A program made the position numbers and the translations under genes. Below the pieces are notes generated by a model, which saw only the letters and a program-made list of their open reading frames with translations, did no database searches and was not told where the DNA came from. A stretch of DNA of 64,000 nucleotides from Nakamurella sp. A5-74 (lineage in GTDB: Bacteria; Actinomycetota; Actinomycetes; Mycobacteriales; Nakamurellaceae), in the NCBI RefSeq assembly GCF_040438885.1, contig NZ_CP159218.1, positions 868,001 to 932,000 of the forward strand. The letters are read 5' to 3'. This document shows positions 46,684 to 55,708 of the stretch, piece after piece. Numbering within the stretch: position 1 is the stretch's first letter; each line of letters starts with the position of its first letter.

Positions 46684-47940
46684 ATGAAGTTTCGCAAACG
46701 CGTCGCGACCTGTGCGGTGCTGCTCGCGGCGGCGCTGGCGCTGACCGGCTGCGGGGGTGGCGATTCCACCTCTGCCCAAGGGTCCGGGCCGGTCGAGATC
46801 CGTTACTGGCTGTGGCAGGACAACCCCACCGACACCACCTGGAACGAACTGGCCACCGAGTTCAACGCATCGCAGCAGAAGGTCAAGGTGACCGTCGAGG
46901 TCATTCCCCTGGACCAGTACCAGGACAAGCTGATCACGGCCGCCGCGAACAAGGCCGGCCCGGATGCCGCGCGCAGCAAGGATTGGTGGCTCGGGCAGTT
47001 CGCTCCCAAGGGGATGGTCGCCGACCTGACCGCCGACGTGGACGGCTGGGCGGGGAAAGCCGATGTGACTCCGGCACTCTGGGCCACCGGGCAACTGCCC
47101 GGTGACAAGAAGATCTACATGCTGCCTCACCAGTACACGACCCTCTATCTGTACTACCGCAAGGACTACTTCAAGGAAGCCGGACTGGCAGCGCCGAAGT
47201 CCCAGCAGGACGTGCTCGACGCCGCTGCGAAACTGACGAACGGGAAACGGTTCGGGCTCGACGTCCGCGGCGGTGCCGGCGGTCAGGACCAGTGGGCTGC
47301 ATGGATGCTCGCCGGCGGCGGCGACTTCGTCGACGCGGGTGGTGCCGTGTCGATCAACAACGATGCTGCCAAGAAGGCCAACGCGTTCTATGTCCGGCTG
47401 GCCACCGACAAACTGACACCGCCGGGATCGGTGACGGCCGCGTTCGCCCAGGTGAAGACGAACTTCACGACGGGGACGACGGCCATGATGATCCACCATC
47501 CGGGGTCACTCGCCGACGTGCGATCAGCACTCGGAGACAAGGTCGGTGTGGTACCGCTGCCGACGGTCGACGGCGCTCCCGGCGCCACCCTGGGCTCCAT
47601 GAGCGGCAACATCGTCCTGAGCTCGAGCGCGAAGAAGGCGGCTGCGTTCCAATGGATCTCGTGGTTGGACACCGCGGGCCCGATGAAGAAGATCTCCACC
47701 TCCAGCGGAGGCCAGCTCCCGGTGTTGGCATCCGTCGCGGCTCAGGCGCCCTACACCGAGGACGAGGCTCTGAAGGTCGCCGTCAAGGCCGCGGAGACGG
47801 CCAAGACCTGGCCTGCACTGCCCGGAACGGCGCAACTGGCCGCCAAGGACTGGCAGACGATCGAACAGCAGGCCTTCCTCGGTCAGCTCAGCAGCGACGC
47901 GGCCGTGGACCAGATCGCCGGCATCCTCGACAAGAAATGA
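46684..47940 (+). CDS. Sugar-binding lipoprotein, MalE-like family
   Basis: The 418-residue protein starts at ATG 46684 seven bases after GAGGAG. It has a lipoprotein signal ending LALTGCG, then a type II binding-protein fold typical of cluster B sugar importers (EIRYWLWQDNPTDTTWNELA, FNASQQKVKVTVEVIPLDQYQDKL, FTTGTTAMMIHHPGSL). It overlaps the following permease start by four bases. Ligand probably an oligosaccharide or sugar acid handled by the downstream dehydratase and aldolase. Confidence 0.88.
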   Translation: MKFRKRVATCAVLLAAALALTGCGGGDSTSAQGSGPVEIRYWLWQDNPTDTTWNELATEFNASQQKVKVTVEVIPLDQYQDKLITAAANKAGPDAARSKDWWLGQFAPKGMVADLTADVDGWAGKADVTPALWATGQLPGDKKIYMLPHQYTTLYLYYRKDYFKEAGLAAPKSQQDVLDAAAKLTNGKRFGLDVRGGAGGQDQWAAWMLAGGGDFVDAGGAVSINNDAAKKANAFYVRLATDKLTPPGSVTAAFAQVKTNFTTGTTAMMIHHPGSLADVRSALGDKVGVVPLPTVDGAPGATLGSMSGNIVLSSSAKKAAAFQWISWLDTAGPMKKISTSSGGQLPVLASVAAQAPYTEDEALKVAVKAAETAKTWPALPGTAQLAAKDWQTIEQQAFLGQLSSDAAVDQIAGILDKK

Positions 47941-48893
47941 GCACGACTGATGCCGGGGTCGTGGCCCCGGCCGGCAGCCCGCGGGTCGACGATGCGCGTC
48001 CGCACACCGCCCGTCGGCGCCGCCGGATCAAAGATTTCGAGGCCTACCTGCTGCTCGGACCCGCACTGGTCCTGGTCGGGATCTTCGCTGGCTACCCACT
48101 GCTCCGGTCGGTCTGGTACGCCTTCAACGAGGCCAACCTGTTCGAGGGCATCGTCAAGTTCGTGGGATTCGACAACTTCGGAAGCGTTGTCACCGATCGT
48201 GATTTCGGCACGTTCGCCGGTAACACCGCGGTCTGGACGTTCGGGGCCGTCGCAATCCAACTGGTGTGCGGACTCGGTGCCGCTCTGTTGATGAACCAGC
48301 GGTTCGTACTCCGTGGCGTTTTCCGTGGTCTGGCGATGATCCCGTGGGCGACACCCAGCGTGCTGGTCGCCCTGATGTGGCTGTGGATCCTCGATCCCAA
48401 CCACGGCATCCTCAACAAGGTGCTGCTCGGGTTGAATCTGATCGATCAGCCGCTGGAACTGCTGAGTTCACCGGGGACCGCGTTGCCGACGCTGATCATG
48501 ATCGACGTCTGGCAGGGCGTCCCCCTCTTCGCGGTGATGATCCTGGCTGCGCTGCAGGGAGTTCCGCCGGATCTGCGGGAAGCAGCCGCGGTGGACGGAT
48601 GCGGGCGGTTCGCCACCTTCCGTTCGGTGGTGCTGCCCGTGATCCTGCCCACGATCATGATCACCACGTTGCTGCGGCTGATCTGGACCGCAAACTACGT
48701 CGATCTGGTTCTCATCATGACCCAGGGCGGTCCTGGAACGTCCTCGACCACGTGGGCCCTGGAGTCGTACATCACTGCCTACAAGTCCGCCGATCTCGGC
48801 AAGGGCGCCGCCTACGCCGTGCTGCAAGCGGTGATTCTCTGCATCTTCGTCGCGATGTACCTGAGGATGACGCGCCGATCGGAGAAGTCATGA
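47937..48893 (+). CDS. MalF-type sugar ABC permease
   Basis: The 318-residue permease has six hydrophobic segments, the first at YLLLGPALVLVGIFAGYPLL. EAAAVDGCGRFATFRSVVLP is the EAA loop that docks the ATPase. ATG 47937 overlaps the lipoprotein stop. It pairs with the next permease. No ATPase gene is present in the operon, so a shared MsmK/UgpC-type ATPase elsewhere is expected. Confidence 0.9.
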   Translation: MSTTDAGVVAPAGSPRVDDARPHTARRRRRIKDFEAYLLLGPALVLVGIFAGYPLLRSVWYAFNEANLFEGIVKFVGFDNFGSVVTDRDFGTFAGNTAVWTFGAVAIQLVCGLGAALLMNQRFVLRGVFRGLAMIPWATPSVLVALMWLWILDPNHGILNKVLLGLNLIDQPLELLSSPGTALPTLIMIDVWQGVPLFAVMILAALQGVPPDLREAAAVDGCGRFATFRSVVLPVILPTIMITTLLRLIWTANYVDLVLIMTQGGPGTSSTTWALESYITAYKSADLGKGAAYAVLQAVILCIFVAMYLRMTRRSEKS

Positions 48894-49738
48894 TCACTGC
48901 GACAGCCACCAGCAACCGCTCAGTCGCGCGGATCGGGTTGTACGTCGGACTCCTCGGCTGGCTGACCACCATTCTGGCTCCGTATCTCATCATGGTGATC
49001 ACCTCTCTGACGCCTCAGTCGGAGCTGGACACCGCAGGCGCCTCGCTCTGGCCGGCACATGTCACCCTGGATGCCTACCGGGAGCTGCTGACCGGAACGC
49101 CGTTCCTCACGTTCCTGCGGAACAGCTTTCTGGTGGCACTGATCGCGGTGCCTCTCACCCTGGTGGTTGCAACCGGCGCGGCGATCGCGTTGTCCCGTCT
49201 CGAGTTCAGCGGCAAGCGTTTCGTGATGACCGGCCTGTTGCTGGCTCAGCTCTTCCCCGCCGTGCTGCTGGTGATCTCCCTCCAGGGTCAATTGCAGACG
49301 TTCGACCTGCTCGACAGCAAGGTCGGGCTTGCACTGGTGCACGCAGCCTTCGCCACGCCGTTCGCCACCTGGCTGCTGAAGGGGTTCCTCGACTCGATCC
49401 CGCGGGAGATGGAAGAAGCCGGACGGATCGACGGAGCCTCGACCTTCCAGGTGATCCAGCGACTTATCCTCCCGCTGCTGACTCCGGGACTGGTCGCGGC
49501 AGGCACCTACATTTTCATCCTGTCGTGGAACGAGTTCCTGTATGCATTGACGTTCACCGCCTCCGACTCCACCAGGACCCTGCCCATCGGGCTCCACCTG
49601 TTCATCGGCGAGTTCCAGATCCGTTGGGATCTGCTGACCGCCGGTGGAGTGCTGTCCGTCGTTCCGGTGATCATCGGGTTCTTCCTGGTGCAGAACCGGC
49701 TTGTCGAGGGCCTGGCTGCCGGTGCGGTCAAGGGCTGA
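48890..49738 (+). CDS. MalG-type sugar ABC permease
   Basis: The 282-residue permease has six hydrophobic segments and the EAA loop EEAGRIDGASTFQVIQRLILP. Its ATG overlaps the previous stop (ATGA). It completes the membrane channel of the importer. The gap to the dehydratase gene is 88 bases. Confidence 0.9.
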   Translation: MITATATSNRSVARIGLYVGLLGWLTTILAPYLIMVITSLTPQSELDTAGASLWPAHVTLDAYRELLTGTPFLTFLRNSFLVALIAVPLTLVVATGAAIALSRLEFSGKRFVMTGLLLAQLFPAVLLVISLQGQLQTFDLLDSKVGLALVHAAFATPFATWLLKGFLDSIPREMEEAGRIDGASTFQVIQRLILPLLTPGLVAAGTYIFILSWNEFLYALTFTASDSTRTLPIGLHLFIGEFQIRWDLLTAGGVLSVVPVIIGFFLVQNRLVEGLAAGAVKG

Positions 49739-49826
49739 ACCGGCACCCTCCGAGACCTGCGCCGCTTCCAGACCGCCAGCGGGCGACCACCATGCGTACC
49801 CATCCAGACGAAAGAGGCCACTGACT

Positions 49827-50909
49827 GTGAAGATTGCTGACATTCAACTGATGCTTTCGCGCATCCCCTTGCCGCACGGCGAATGGGGGGACCAGATCCA
49901 CCGGGTCACCGACATCGAGATCATCACCACCCGGATCACCACGGACACCGGCATCACCGGGACCGGTTTCAGCCACACCTCCGGCGTCGGTGGCCAGACC
50001 ATGATGGCCATGCTGACCGAGCTGCTGCCCATCCTTGACGGTCGCGAGGTGAACCCGCGCGGTGTCTGGCACGACGCCTGGCGCTACCTCCGGGACAACG
50101 GACCCGGGGGAGTCACCACCCTGGCTCTGGCCGCGATCGACATCGCGTTGTGGGATCTCGTGGGAAAGGAGCGGGGCCAGCCACTGGTGGACGTCATCGG
50201 TCGACAGCGGGATCGGGTGCAGTTGTACGGCAGTGGCATCAACCTGCACCTGTCCGTTGAAGAAGTCGTGGAACAGGTCCGGTGCTGGAAGGCGGACGGG
50301 TTCTTCGCCGCCAAGGTCAAAGTGGGCAAGCCCGACCTCGAGGAAGATGTCGAGCGGCTCACCAAGATCCGGGAGGCTGTCGGCCGGTTCCCGCTCATGG
50401 TCGACGCGAACCAGGGATGGTCCTACCCCGCGGCAGTCCAGGCCTTCCAGCGGTTCGAGCACCTCGACCTCTACTGGATCGAGGAACCACTGCCCTGTGA
50501 CGACGTCCTCGGCCACGCCAGGCTGCGTGCCCGGACCCGAACTCCGATCGGTCTCGGTGAGAACGTCTACACCCTCAACCAGTTCAACCAGTATCTGGCC
50601 TCGGACGCCGTGGACTTCGTCCAAGCGGATTTCGGGAGGGTCGGCGGTATCACTCCGTGGCTGGACATCGCCGCGCTGGCACGGAGTTTCAACGTCCCCA
50701 TGGCACCGCACTTCACCCTCGAGCTGGCCGCGCACATCCTGTGTGCCACCCCGAATGCTCTGTGCGGGGAAATGACCGACGGCGGCACGATGACCGACCT
50801 GCAGGTGATCGAACCGCAGCCGCACCGCAACGGGTTCCTGGCGCCACGTGATGTGCCCGGTCACGGGCTCGAGTTCAACTGGCCCTGGTTGAACGAGCAC
50901 GCCCGATGA
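49827..50909 (+). CDS. Enolase-superfamily sugar-acid dehydratase
   Basis: The 360-residue protein is of the mandelate racemase subgroup. The capping domain is followed by the barrel with KVKVG (Lys base), MVDANQGW (metal Asp), IEEPL (metal Glu), GLGENVY (metal Glu) and APHFTLELAAH (catalytic His). Known chemistry: proton abstraction next to a carboxylate, usually dehydration of an aldonic or aldaric acid to a 2-keto-3-deoxy acid. GTG 49827 is preferred because it gives VKIADIQL. The exact sugar acid is unknown. Confidence 0.85.
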   Translation: MKIADIQLMLSRIPLPHGEWGDQIHRVTDIEIITTRITTDTGITGTGFSHTSGVGGQTMMAMLTELLPILDGREVNPRGVWHDAWRYLRDNGPGGVTTLALAAIDIALWDLVGKERGQPLVDVIGRQRDRVQLYGSGINLHLSVEEVVEQVRCWKADGFFAAKVKVGKPDLEEDVERLTKIREAVGRFPLMVDANQGWSYPAAVQAFQRFEHLDLYWIEEPLPCDDVLGHARLRARTRTPIGLGENVYTLNQFNQYLASDAVDFVQADFGRVGGITPWLDIAALARSFNVPMAPHFTLELAAHILCATPNALCGEMTDGGTMTDLQVIEPQPHRNGFLAPRDVPGHGLEFNWPWLNEHAR

Positions 50910-51754
50910 GCGCCATGCCTGCCCCGGGCACCGAGGATCCGTTGTTCTCGGTGGCCGGGAAGGTCGTGGTCATCACCGGGGCTCTGGGTCAGATCGGCGC
51001 AGAATTCACGCGGGAGTTTCTCAACCGCGGCGCCAAAGTGGCAGCAATCTCGCGCACTGCAACGGGGTCTCGCGCCGAGCAGGCTCTCGGAGACGCCGCC
51101 GGTGCGCCGGATCTGCTGGTCGTGGCGGCCGACATCTGTGACCGGCGGTCCATCGAGGCGGCCCTCGATACGATCGGGGATCGATGGGGTACACCCGATG
51201 TCTTGATCAACAACGCCGGCATCGACACCCAACCGAGTGCGCCACCGGAGGTGTCCGGGCCGTTCGAGGATTTCCCGGAGGAAATCTTCCGGGAAGTCGT
51301 GGAAGTCAACCTGGTCGGAACCTTCCTGATGACCCAAGCAGTGGGCAAGCGGATGCGGGCGGCCCGGCGCGGCGGTTCGATCATCATCATCGGCTCCATC
51401 TACGGCATGGTTTCTCCGCAGCAACCGATCTACGCCTTCACAGCCGACGACGGCGACCGGTTCGTCAAACCCGTGGCCTACAGCGCCGCCAAATCGGGCC
51501 TGTACAACCTGACTCGGTATTGTGCGACCTACTGGGGTCGGGAAGGAATCAGGGTGAACACCCTCACCCCGTCCGGGGTCGGACGAGACACCCAGGACCC
51601 GAGATTCCAGGCGAACTACATCGAGCGCATGCCGATCGGTCGGATGGCGACGGCGGACGAGTTCAACGGAGCGGCCGTTTTTCTCGCATCCGCAGCGTCG
51701 ACCTACATGACCGGATCCAACCTCGTGGTCGACGGTGGATGGACCGCATGGTGA
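50906..51754 (+). CDS. Short-chain dehydrogenase/reductase
   Basis: The 282-residue Rossmann enzyme has TGALGQIG for cofactor binding, NNAG, the Ser in IIIIGSIYG and the catalytic YSAAK, with C-terminal GSNLVVDGGWTAW. ATG overlaps the dehydratase stop. In this operon it may oxidise the starting sugar to its acid or reduce an aldehyde product. Cofactor preference is not clear. Confidence 0.88.
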   Translation: MSAMPAPGTEDPLFSVAGKVVVITGALGQIGAEFTREFLNRGAKVAAISRTATGSRAEQALGDAAGAPDLLVVAADICDRRSIEAALDTIGDRWGTPDVLINNAGIDTQPSAPPEVSGPFEDFPEEIFREVVEVNLVGTFLMTQAVGKRMRAARRGGSIIIIGSIYGMVSPQQPIYAFTADDGDRFVKPVAYSAAKSGLYNLTRYCATYWGREGIRVNTLTPSGVGRDTQDPRFQANYIERMPIGRMATADEFNGAAVFLASAASTYMTGSNLVVDGGWTAW

Positions 51755-52647
51755 GCGACATGTCTTCCTTGCGCAAGGTGTTCTCGGCTCTCGTCACGCC
51801 GATGCGGTCGGACGAGTCCGTGGACCTCGGAGTCCTACGGGAACTGGTCGAGCGACAGCTCAGTCGCGGCGTGGAGGGATTTTACTGCTGCGGATCTTCC
51901 GGCGAGGGCCTGCTCCTGAGTCATCAGGAGCGCCGCGATGTGGTCCGCACCGTGGTAGAGCAGGCTGCTGGGCGCGTGCCCACCATCGCCCATGTGGGGA
52001 CGATCCGTACCCAGGACGCCATCGACCTCGCACGGGCGGCGGCCGCCGACGGGGTCACAGCGGTGTCCCTGATCCCGCCGTACTACTACCACTGGACGGC
52101 AGCCGAGGTTCTGGGGTACTACCGCGCAGTGGTCGCCGCGGTGCAGGTGCCGGTGGTGCTCTACAACATCCCGCAGTTCACCCGGATATCCTTCGACGTC
52201 TCGAATGTCGGCGACCTCTTCGCCGATCCGCAGGTGGTGGGTATGAAGCACACGGCCCACGACCTGTACACCCTCGAGCGGCTCGTCACCCAGTACCCGG
52301 AGAAGGTGTTCCTGAACGGGTTCGACGAGATCTACCTCTCGGCACTGGCGGCCGGCGCGACGGCGACGGTGGGCACCACCGTCAACTTCCAGCCGGAGTT
52401 GTTCCTCCGGGTCCGGGAACGATTCGTCGCCGGAGATCTGGCGGAGGCGCGCACGATCCAGACCCAGATCAATTGCGCCGTCGAGATCGCAGTACGTCAT
52501 GGGATCTTCCCTGCCGCCAAGTACCTGGCCGGGGCTCCCGACCTGCCCACCGGTGACTGCAGGGCACCCTTCCGACCCCTCGATGCGGACGCCAAGCGAG
52601 CGCTGGAGGAACTTCGTTGCCGCATCGTCGAGTTCACGGCCGGGTAG
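51748..52647 (+). CDS. DapA-family 2-keto-3-deoxy acid aldolase
   Basis: The 299-residue class I aldolase has CGSSGEG at the keto-acid carboxylate site, the active-site Tyr in VVLYNIPQF and the Schiff-base Lys in VVGMKHTAHD. The DapA/NanA family includes dihydrodipicolinate synthase, sialate lyase and 2-keto-3-deoxygluconate-type aldolases; the operon argues for the last, giving pyruvate plus an aldehyde. The start overlaps the SDR stop (ATG 51748, alternatives GTG 51751 and ATG 51760). Confidence 0.85.
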   Translation: MVSDMSSLRKVFSALVTPMRSDESVDLGVLRELVERQLSRGVEGFYCCGSSGEGLLLSHQERRDVVRTVVEQAAGRVPTIAHVGTIRTQDAIDLARAAAADGVTAVSLIPPYYYHWTAAEVLGYYRAVVAAVQVPVVLYNIPQFTRISFDVSNVGDLFADPQVVGMKHTAHDLYTLERLVTQYPEKVFLNGFDEIYLSALAAGATATVGTTVNFQPELFLRVRERFVAGDLAEARTIQTQINCAVEIAVRHGIFPAAKYLAGAPDLPTGDCRAPFRPLDADAKRALEELRCRIVEFTAG

Positions 52648-52849
52648 GTGCCAGGGGGCCCGCTGGTCCGCACGGAAGTTCGGTACACAGCACGGATCGA
52701 CGTCCGAACCGGTAGTCGTGGAACGGTTCGCGGACACCCAGGGCCGGCCGGACCGCCGGGGTGCGCGAGCAGGTTCTGCGGCGCGCTTCCTACACTGGAA
52801 GCAGAGACCGGCGGTCAGGGCGCCGCGGTCCCCGATCGAGAGGCCCACG

Positions 52850-54220
52850 ATGGCAGACCGGCAGTTCGGCTTCCGTACCCGGGCATTGCACGCCGGCGGG
52901 CGGCCGGATCCGACGACCGGGGCCAGAGCGGTCCCGATCTACCAGACCACCTCGTTCGTCTTCGCCGACACCGCCGACGCCGGGAACCTCTTCGCCCTGC
53001 AGAAGTACGGCAACATCTACTCCCGGATCAGCAATCCGACAGTGGCTGCATTCGAGGAGCGGATGGCGTCGTTGGAGGGTGGCATCGGGGCGGTCGCCAC
53101 GGCGTCCGGGATGAGTGCCGAGTTCCTGGTCTTTGCCGCATTGGCGGGTGCGGGCGACCACATCGTCGCCGCCGCGCAGCTCTACGGCGGAACCATCACC
53201 CAGCTGGATGTGACACTTCGACGGTTCGGGGTGGAGACCACCTTCGTCCGGGGGACCGACCCGGCGGATTACGCCGCCGCGATCCGGGAGAACACCAAGG
53301 CCGTCTACACCGAGGTGATCGCCAACCCGTCGGGTGAGATCGCCGACCTGGCGGCGCTCGCCGAAGTCGCCCATGCTGCCGGTGTGCCGTTGATCGTCGA
53401 CGCGACGCTCAACACCCCGTACCTGTTGCGGCCCATCGAGTTCGGAGCCGACATCGTCATCCACTCGGCCACCAAGTTCCTGGGTGGGCACGGCACCACG
53501 CTGGGCGGCGTGGTGGTCGAATCCGGCCGGTTCCCCTGGGACAACGGCCGCTTCCCGCAGATGACGGAACCGGTCGCCTCCTACGGCGGCGTGTCCTGGT
53601 GGGGCAACTTCGGCGAGTACGGCTTCCTGACGAAACTGCGCAGCGAGCAGCTCCGTGACATCGGCCCTGCGCTGTCGCCGCAGTCGGCGTTCCAGCTGTT
53701 GCAGGGCGTCGAGACGTTGCCGCAGCGGATGGACGAGCACATCGCCAACGCTGCCACCGTCGCCCGCTGGCTGGCCGCCGACGAGCGGGTGTCCTACGTC
53801 AACTACGCCGGACTGCAGGACCATCCGCATTTCGAGCGGGCCCAGCGGTACCTCCCGCAGGGCCCGGGATCCGTCTACTCCTTCGGCGTCCGCGGCGGAC
53901 GAGCTGCGGGAGAGCGGTTCATCGAGGCGCTGCAGGTCTGCTCGCACCTGGCCAACGTCGGCGACTCGCGCACGCTGGTGCTGCACCCGGGGTCGACCAC
54001 CCATCGCCAGCTCTCACCCGAGCAGCTCTCGGCGGCCGGCGTCCCGGAGGACCTGATCCGGTTGTCCGTCGGCCTCGAGGACGTCGACGACATCCTCTGG
54101 GACATCGACCAGGCCCTCACGGTGGCGACGGGATCGGAAACGACCGCTGGGTCCGCGAACTCCTGGCCAGAAACGACCGCTGGGTCCGCGAACCACGAGC
54201 TGGGACAGGAATCGGTATGA
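52850..54220 (+). CDS. metY: O-acetylhomoserine sulfhydrylase family enzyme
   Basis: The 456-residue PLP enzyme has FRTRALHAGGRPDPTTGARA, YSRISNPTVAAFEERMASLEGG-type substrate motifs, VDATLNTP and the PLP lysine in HSATKFLGGHG. Known reaction: O-acetylhomoserine plus sulfide to homocysteine. GAGAGG precedes ATG 52850. The last 30 residues (ETTAGSAN twice) are a low-complexity tail encoded by a DNA repeat and absent from normal family members. It is coupled to the following CoA-binding gene by ATGA, a common actinomycete arrangement. Unlike metB, no SAM riboswitch is seen upstream. Confidence 0.88.
   Translation: MADRQFGFRTRALHAGGRPDPTTGARAVPIYQTTSFVFADTADAGNLFALQKYGNIYSRISNPTVAAFEERMASLEGGIGAVATASGMSAEFLVFAALAGAGDHIVAAAQLYGGTITQLDVTLRRFGVETTFVRGTDPADYAAAIRENTKAVYTEVIANPSGEIADLAALAEVAHAAGVPLIVDATLNTPYLLRPIEFGADIVIHSATKFLGGHGTTLGGVVVESGRFPWDNGRFPQMTEPVASYGGVSWWGNFGEYGFLTKLRSEQLRDIGPALSPQSAFQLLQGVETLPQRMDEHIANAATVARWLAADERVSYVNYAGLQDHPHFERAQRYLPQGPGSVYSFGVRGGRAAGERFIEALQVCSHLANVGDSRTLVLHPGSTTHRQLSPEQLSAAGVPEDLIRLSVGLEDVDDILWDIDQALTVATGSETTAGSANSWPETTAGSANHELGQESV
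54137..54193. repeat. 24-bp direct repeat in the 3' end of metY
   Basis: A 24-bp sequence occurs twice without mismatch at 54137-54160 and 54170-54193, 33 bases apart, both copies in frame and encoding ETTAGSAN. Its style resembles extragenic repeats that have been read into the gene end by loss of an earlier stop. Confidence 0.8.
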
Positions 54221-54717
54221 GCGAGCACGCACGCAGCTGGCAGGGGCCGTCGGCGCAGCGCCGCCTGCAGATCCTGCAGGGAGCGAAGTCGATCGCGATC
54301 GTCGGGGCCAGCGACAAGTCGGAGCGGGCGTCCTACTTCGTGTCGACGTACCTGCTCTCGTCCACGGATTTCGAGGTGCACTTCGTGAATCCGGTGCTGG
54401 CAGGGCGCAAGCAGATCCTCGGACGCGAGGTCCTTCCCAGCCTGGCCGCATTGAGAGAATCCGGTGTCACGCCGGACATCGTCGACGTCTTCCGCAAGCA
54501 CGACGATCTGCCGACCGTGCTGCAGGAGAGCATCGACGTCGGAGCCGGGACCATCTGGCTGCAGCTCGGGTTGTGGCACGAGGGCGTCGCGGCCGGTGCC
54601 GAGAAGGCCGGGATGGCCGTCGTCATGGACCGCTGCCTGAAGATCGAACACGCGCGCTTCCACGGCGGCCTGCACCTGGCCGGTTTCGACACCGGGGTCA
54701 TCGATTCGCGGCGCTGA
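54217..54717 (+). CDS. CoA-binding domain protein
   Basis: The 166-residue protein has a Rossmann-like CoA-binding fold with KSIAIVGASDKSERASYFV near the N-terminus and VMDRCLKIEHARFHGGLHLAGF near the C-terminus, like YccU/YneT. The function of the family is unknown. Its ATG overlaps the metY stop, which suggests a role linked to sulfur or acyl-CoA metabolism. Confidence 0.85.
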   Translation: MSEHARSWQGPSAQRRLQILQGAKSIAIVGASDKSERASYFVSTYLLSSTDFEVHFVNPVLAGRKQILGREVLPSLAALRESGVTPDIVDVFRKHDDLPTVLQESIDVGAGTIWLQLGLWHEGVAAGAEKAGMAVVMDRCLKIEHARFHGGLHLAGFDTGVIDSRR

Positions 54718-54763
54718 CCGGATCTGATCCCAGTGCAGCGCCGGGCGCTGTGCCGCTGGAAGC

Positions 54764-55096
54764 TCAGGCGCCGACGAGCACGACACGGTTGCCGTCGGGA
54801 TCGGTCAACATCAGGGCGCGACCCGAGCTGATCGGCCCCGCATCGGAGTCGGTGAGGCCGACCTCCCGCAGCCGGGCGGCGGCCCCGTCGAGGTCGGTCT
54901 CGGTCAGCACGACGGACGAGTGGCCGGCGCGGTCGGGTTCGAGCCACACCTGGACGCCGAACGACTCGCCGAGGTGGTATTCGAGCAGGCCCGGCATCGG
55001 ATTCGCATCCGGGCTGCGCTCGAAGAGACGGTCGTACCAGTTCCGTGCACGGTCGAGATCGGTGACGGTGGCCTGGGCGAGAACTTGGGTGATCAT
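54764..55096 (-). CDS. VOC family protein divergent from HxlR
   Basis: The 110-residue protein has the glyoxalase/bleomycin-resistance fold: ITQVLAQATVTDLDRARNWYDRLF at the start, VVLTETDLDGAAARLREVGL and RALMLTDPDGNRVVLV at the end. ATG 55096 is chosen for its GGAG site; the frame is open to 55135. The shared intergenic region with the HxlR gene holds repeated motifs, so HxlR probably regulates it. Substrate unknown. Confidence 0.8.
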   Translation of the reverse strand: MITQVLAQATVTDLDRARNWYDRLFERSPDANPMPGLLEYHLGESFGVQVWLEPDRAGHSSVVLTETDLDGAAARLREVGLTDSDAGPISSGRALMLTDPDGNRVVLVGA

Positions 55097-55129
55097 GGCG
55101 CTCCTTCGGGTGGGCACAGTGCTTGCGGA

Positions 55130-55174
55130 TTGCAATCAGTACCGTAGAACGACTGATGGTAGTTTGCAACCAGT
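55130..55174. promoter_or_regulatory. Repeated motif between VOC and HxlR genes
   Basis: TTGCAATCAGT at 55130-55140 and TTGCAACCAGT at 55164-55174 are direct repeats with one difference. ATCAGT at 55135-55140 is also inverted as ACTGAT at 55152-55157. The site lies midway between divergent starts and is a likely HxlR operator. Confidence 0.55.
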
Positions 55175-55195
55175 CAGCCGTCGAAAGGATGCTCC

Positions 55196-55708
55196 ATGGT
55201 CGACGAGCCACGCTCGGGATGTCCGATCAACGCGGCGGTCGAAGTGCTGGGAAACCGCTGGTCGCTCATCGTGGTGCGCGACGTGATGTTCGGGGACCGT
55301 CGGTACTTCCGCGAGCTCCTGCGCGAGTCGGAGGAGGGGATCGCGTCGAACATCCTCGCGGCCCGATTGCGCGAGCTCGTGGCAGCCGGCCTGCTCACCC
55401 GTGCCGACGCCGGCGCCGGTCGACGTGCGGCGTACAGCCTGGCGGATGCTGCCATCGAGCTCGTCCCCGTGCTGGCCGAGCTGGGCTGGTGGGGCGTGCG
55501 GCATCTGCCGACCAGCGAGGCGCTGCGGGTCCGCGCCGAATTGCTGTATCTCGGCGGCCGTCCGCTGTGGGACGACTTCATGGCGGAACTCCGGGAACGG
55601 CATCTCGGGATCGCCCGACCGGATCCGACAAGGCCGTCGGTGGCGGCGCAGCTCGAGGCCGCCTACCTCGACGCCACGGCCCGCGCCGGTGCGGTCGGAT
55701 CAGCGTGA
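55196..55708 (+). CDS. HxlR-family regulator
   Basis: The 170-residue protein has the MarR-like HxlR winged helix: CPINAAVEVLGNRWSLIVVRDVMFGDRRYFRELL, then IASNILAARLRELVAAGLL. A longer C-terminal half than usual extends to LDATARAGAVGSA. HxlR proteins often sense electrophiles or drugs. It is followed by an MFS exporter with a GTGA overlap and faces a VOC gene, which suggests control of a detoxification unit. Confidence 0.88.
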   Translation: MVDEPRSGCPINAAVEVLGNRWSLIVVRDVMFGDRRYFRELLRESEEGIASNILAARLRELVAAGLLTRADAGAGRRAAYSLADAAIELVPVLAELGWWGVRHLPTSEALRVRAELLYLGGRPLWDDFMAELRERHLGIARPDPTRPSVAAQLEAAYLDATARAGAVGSA

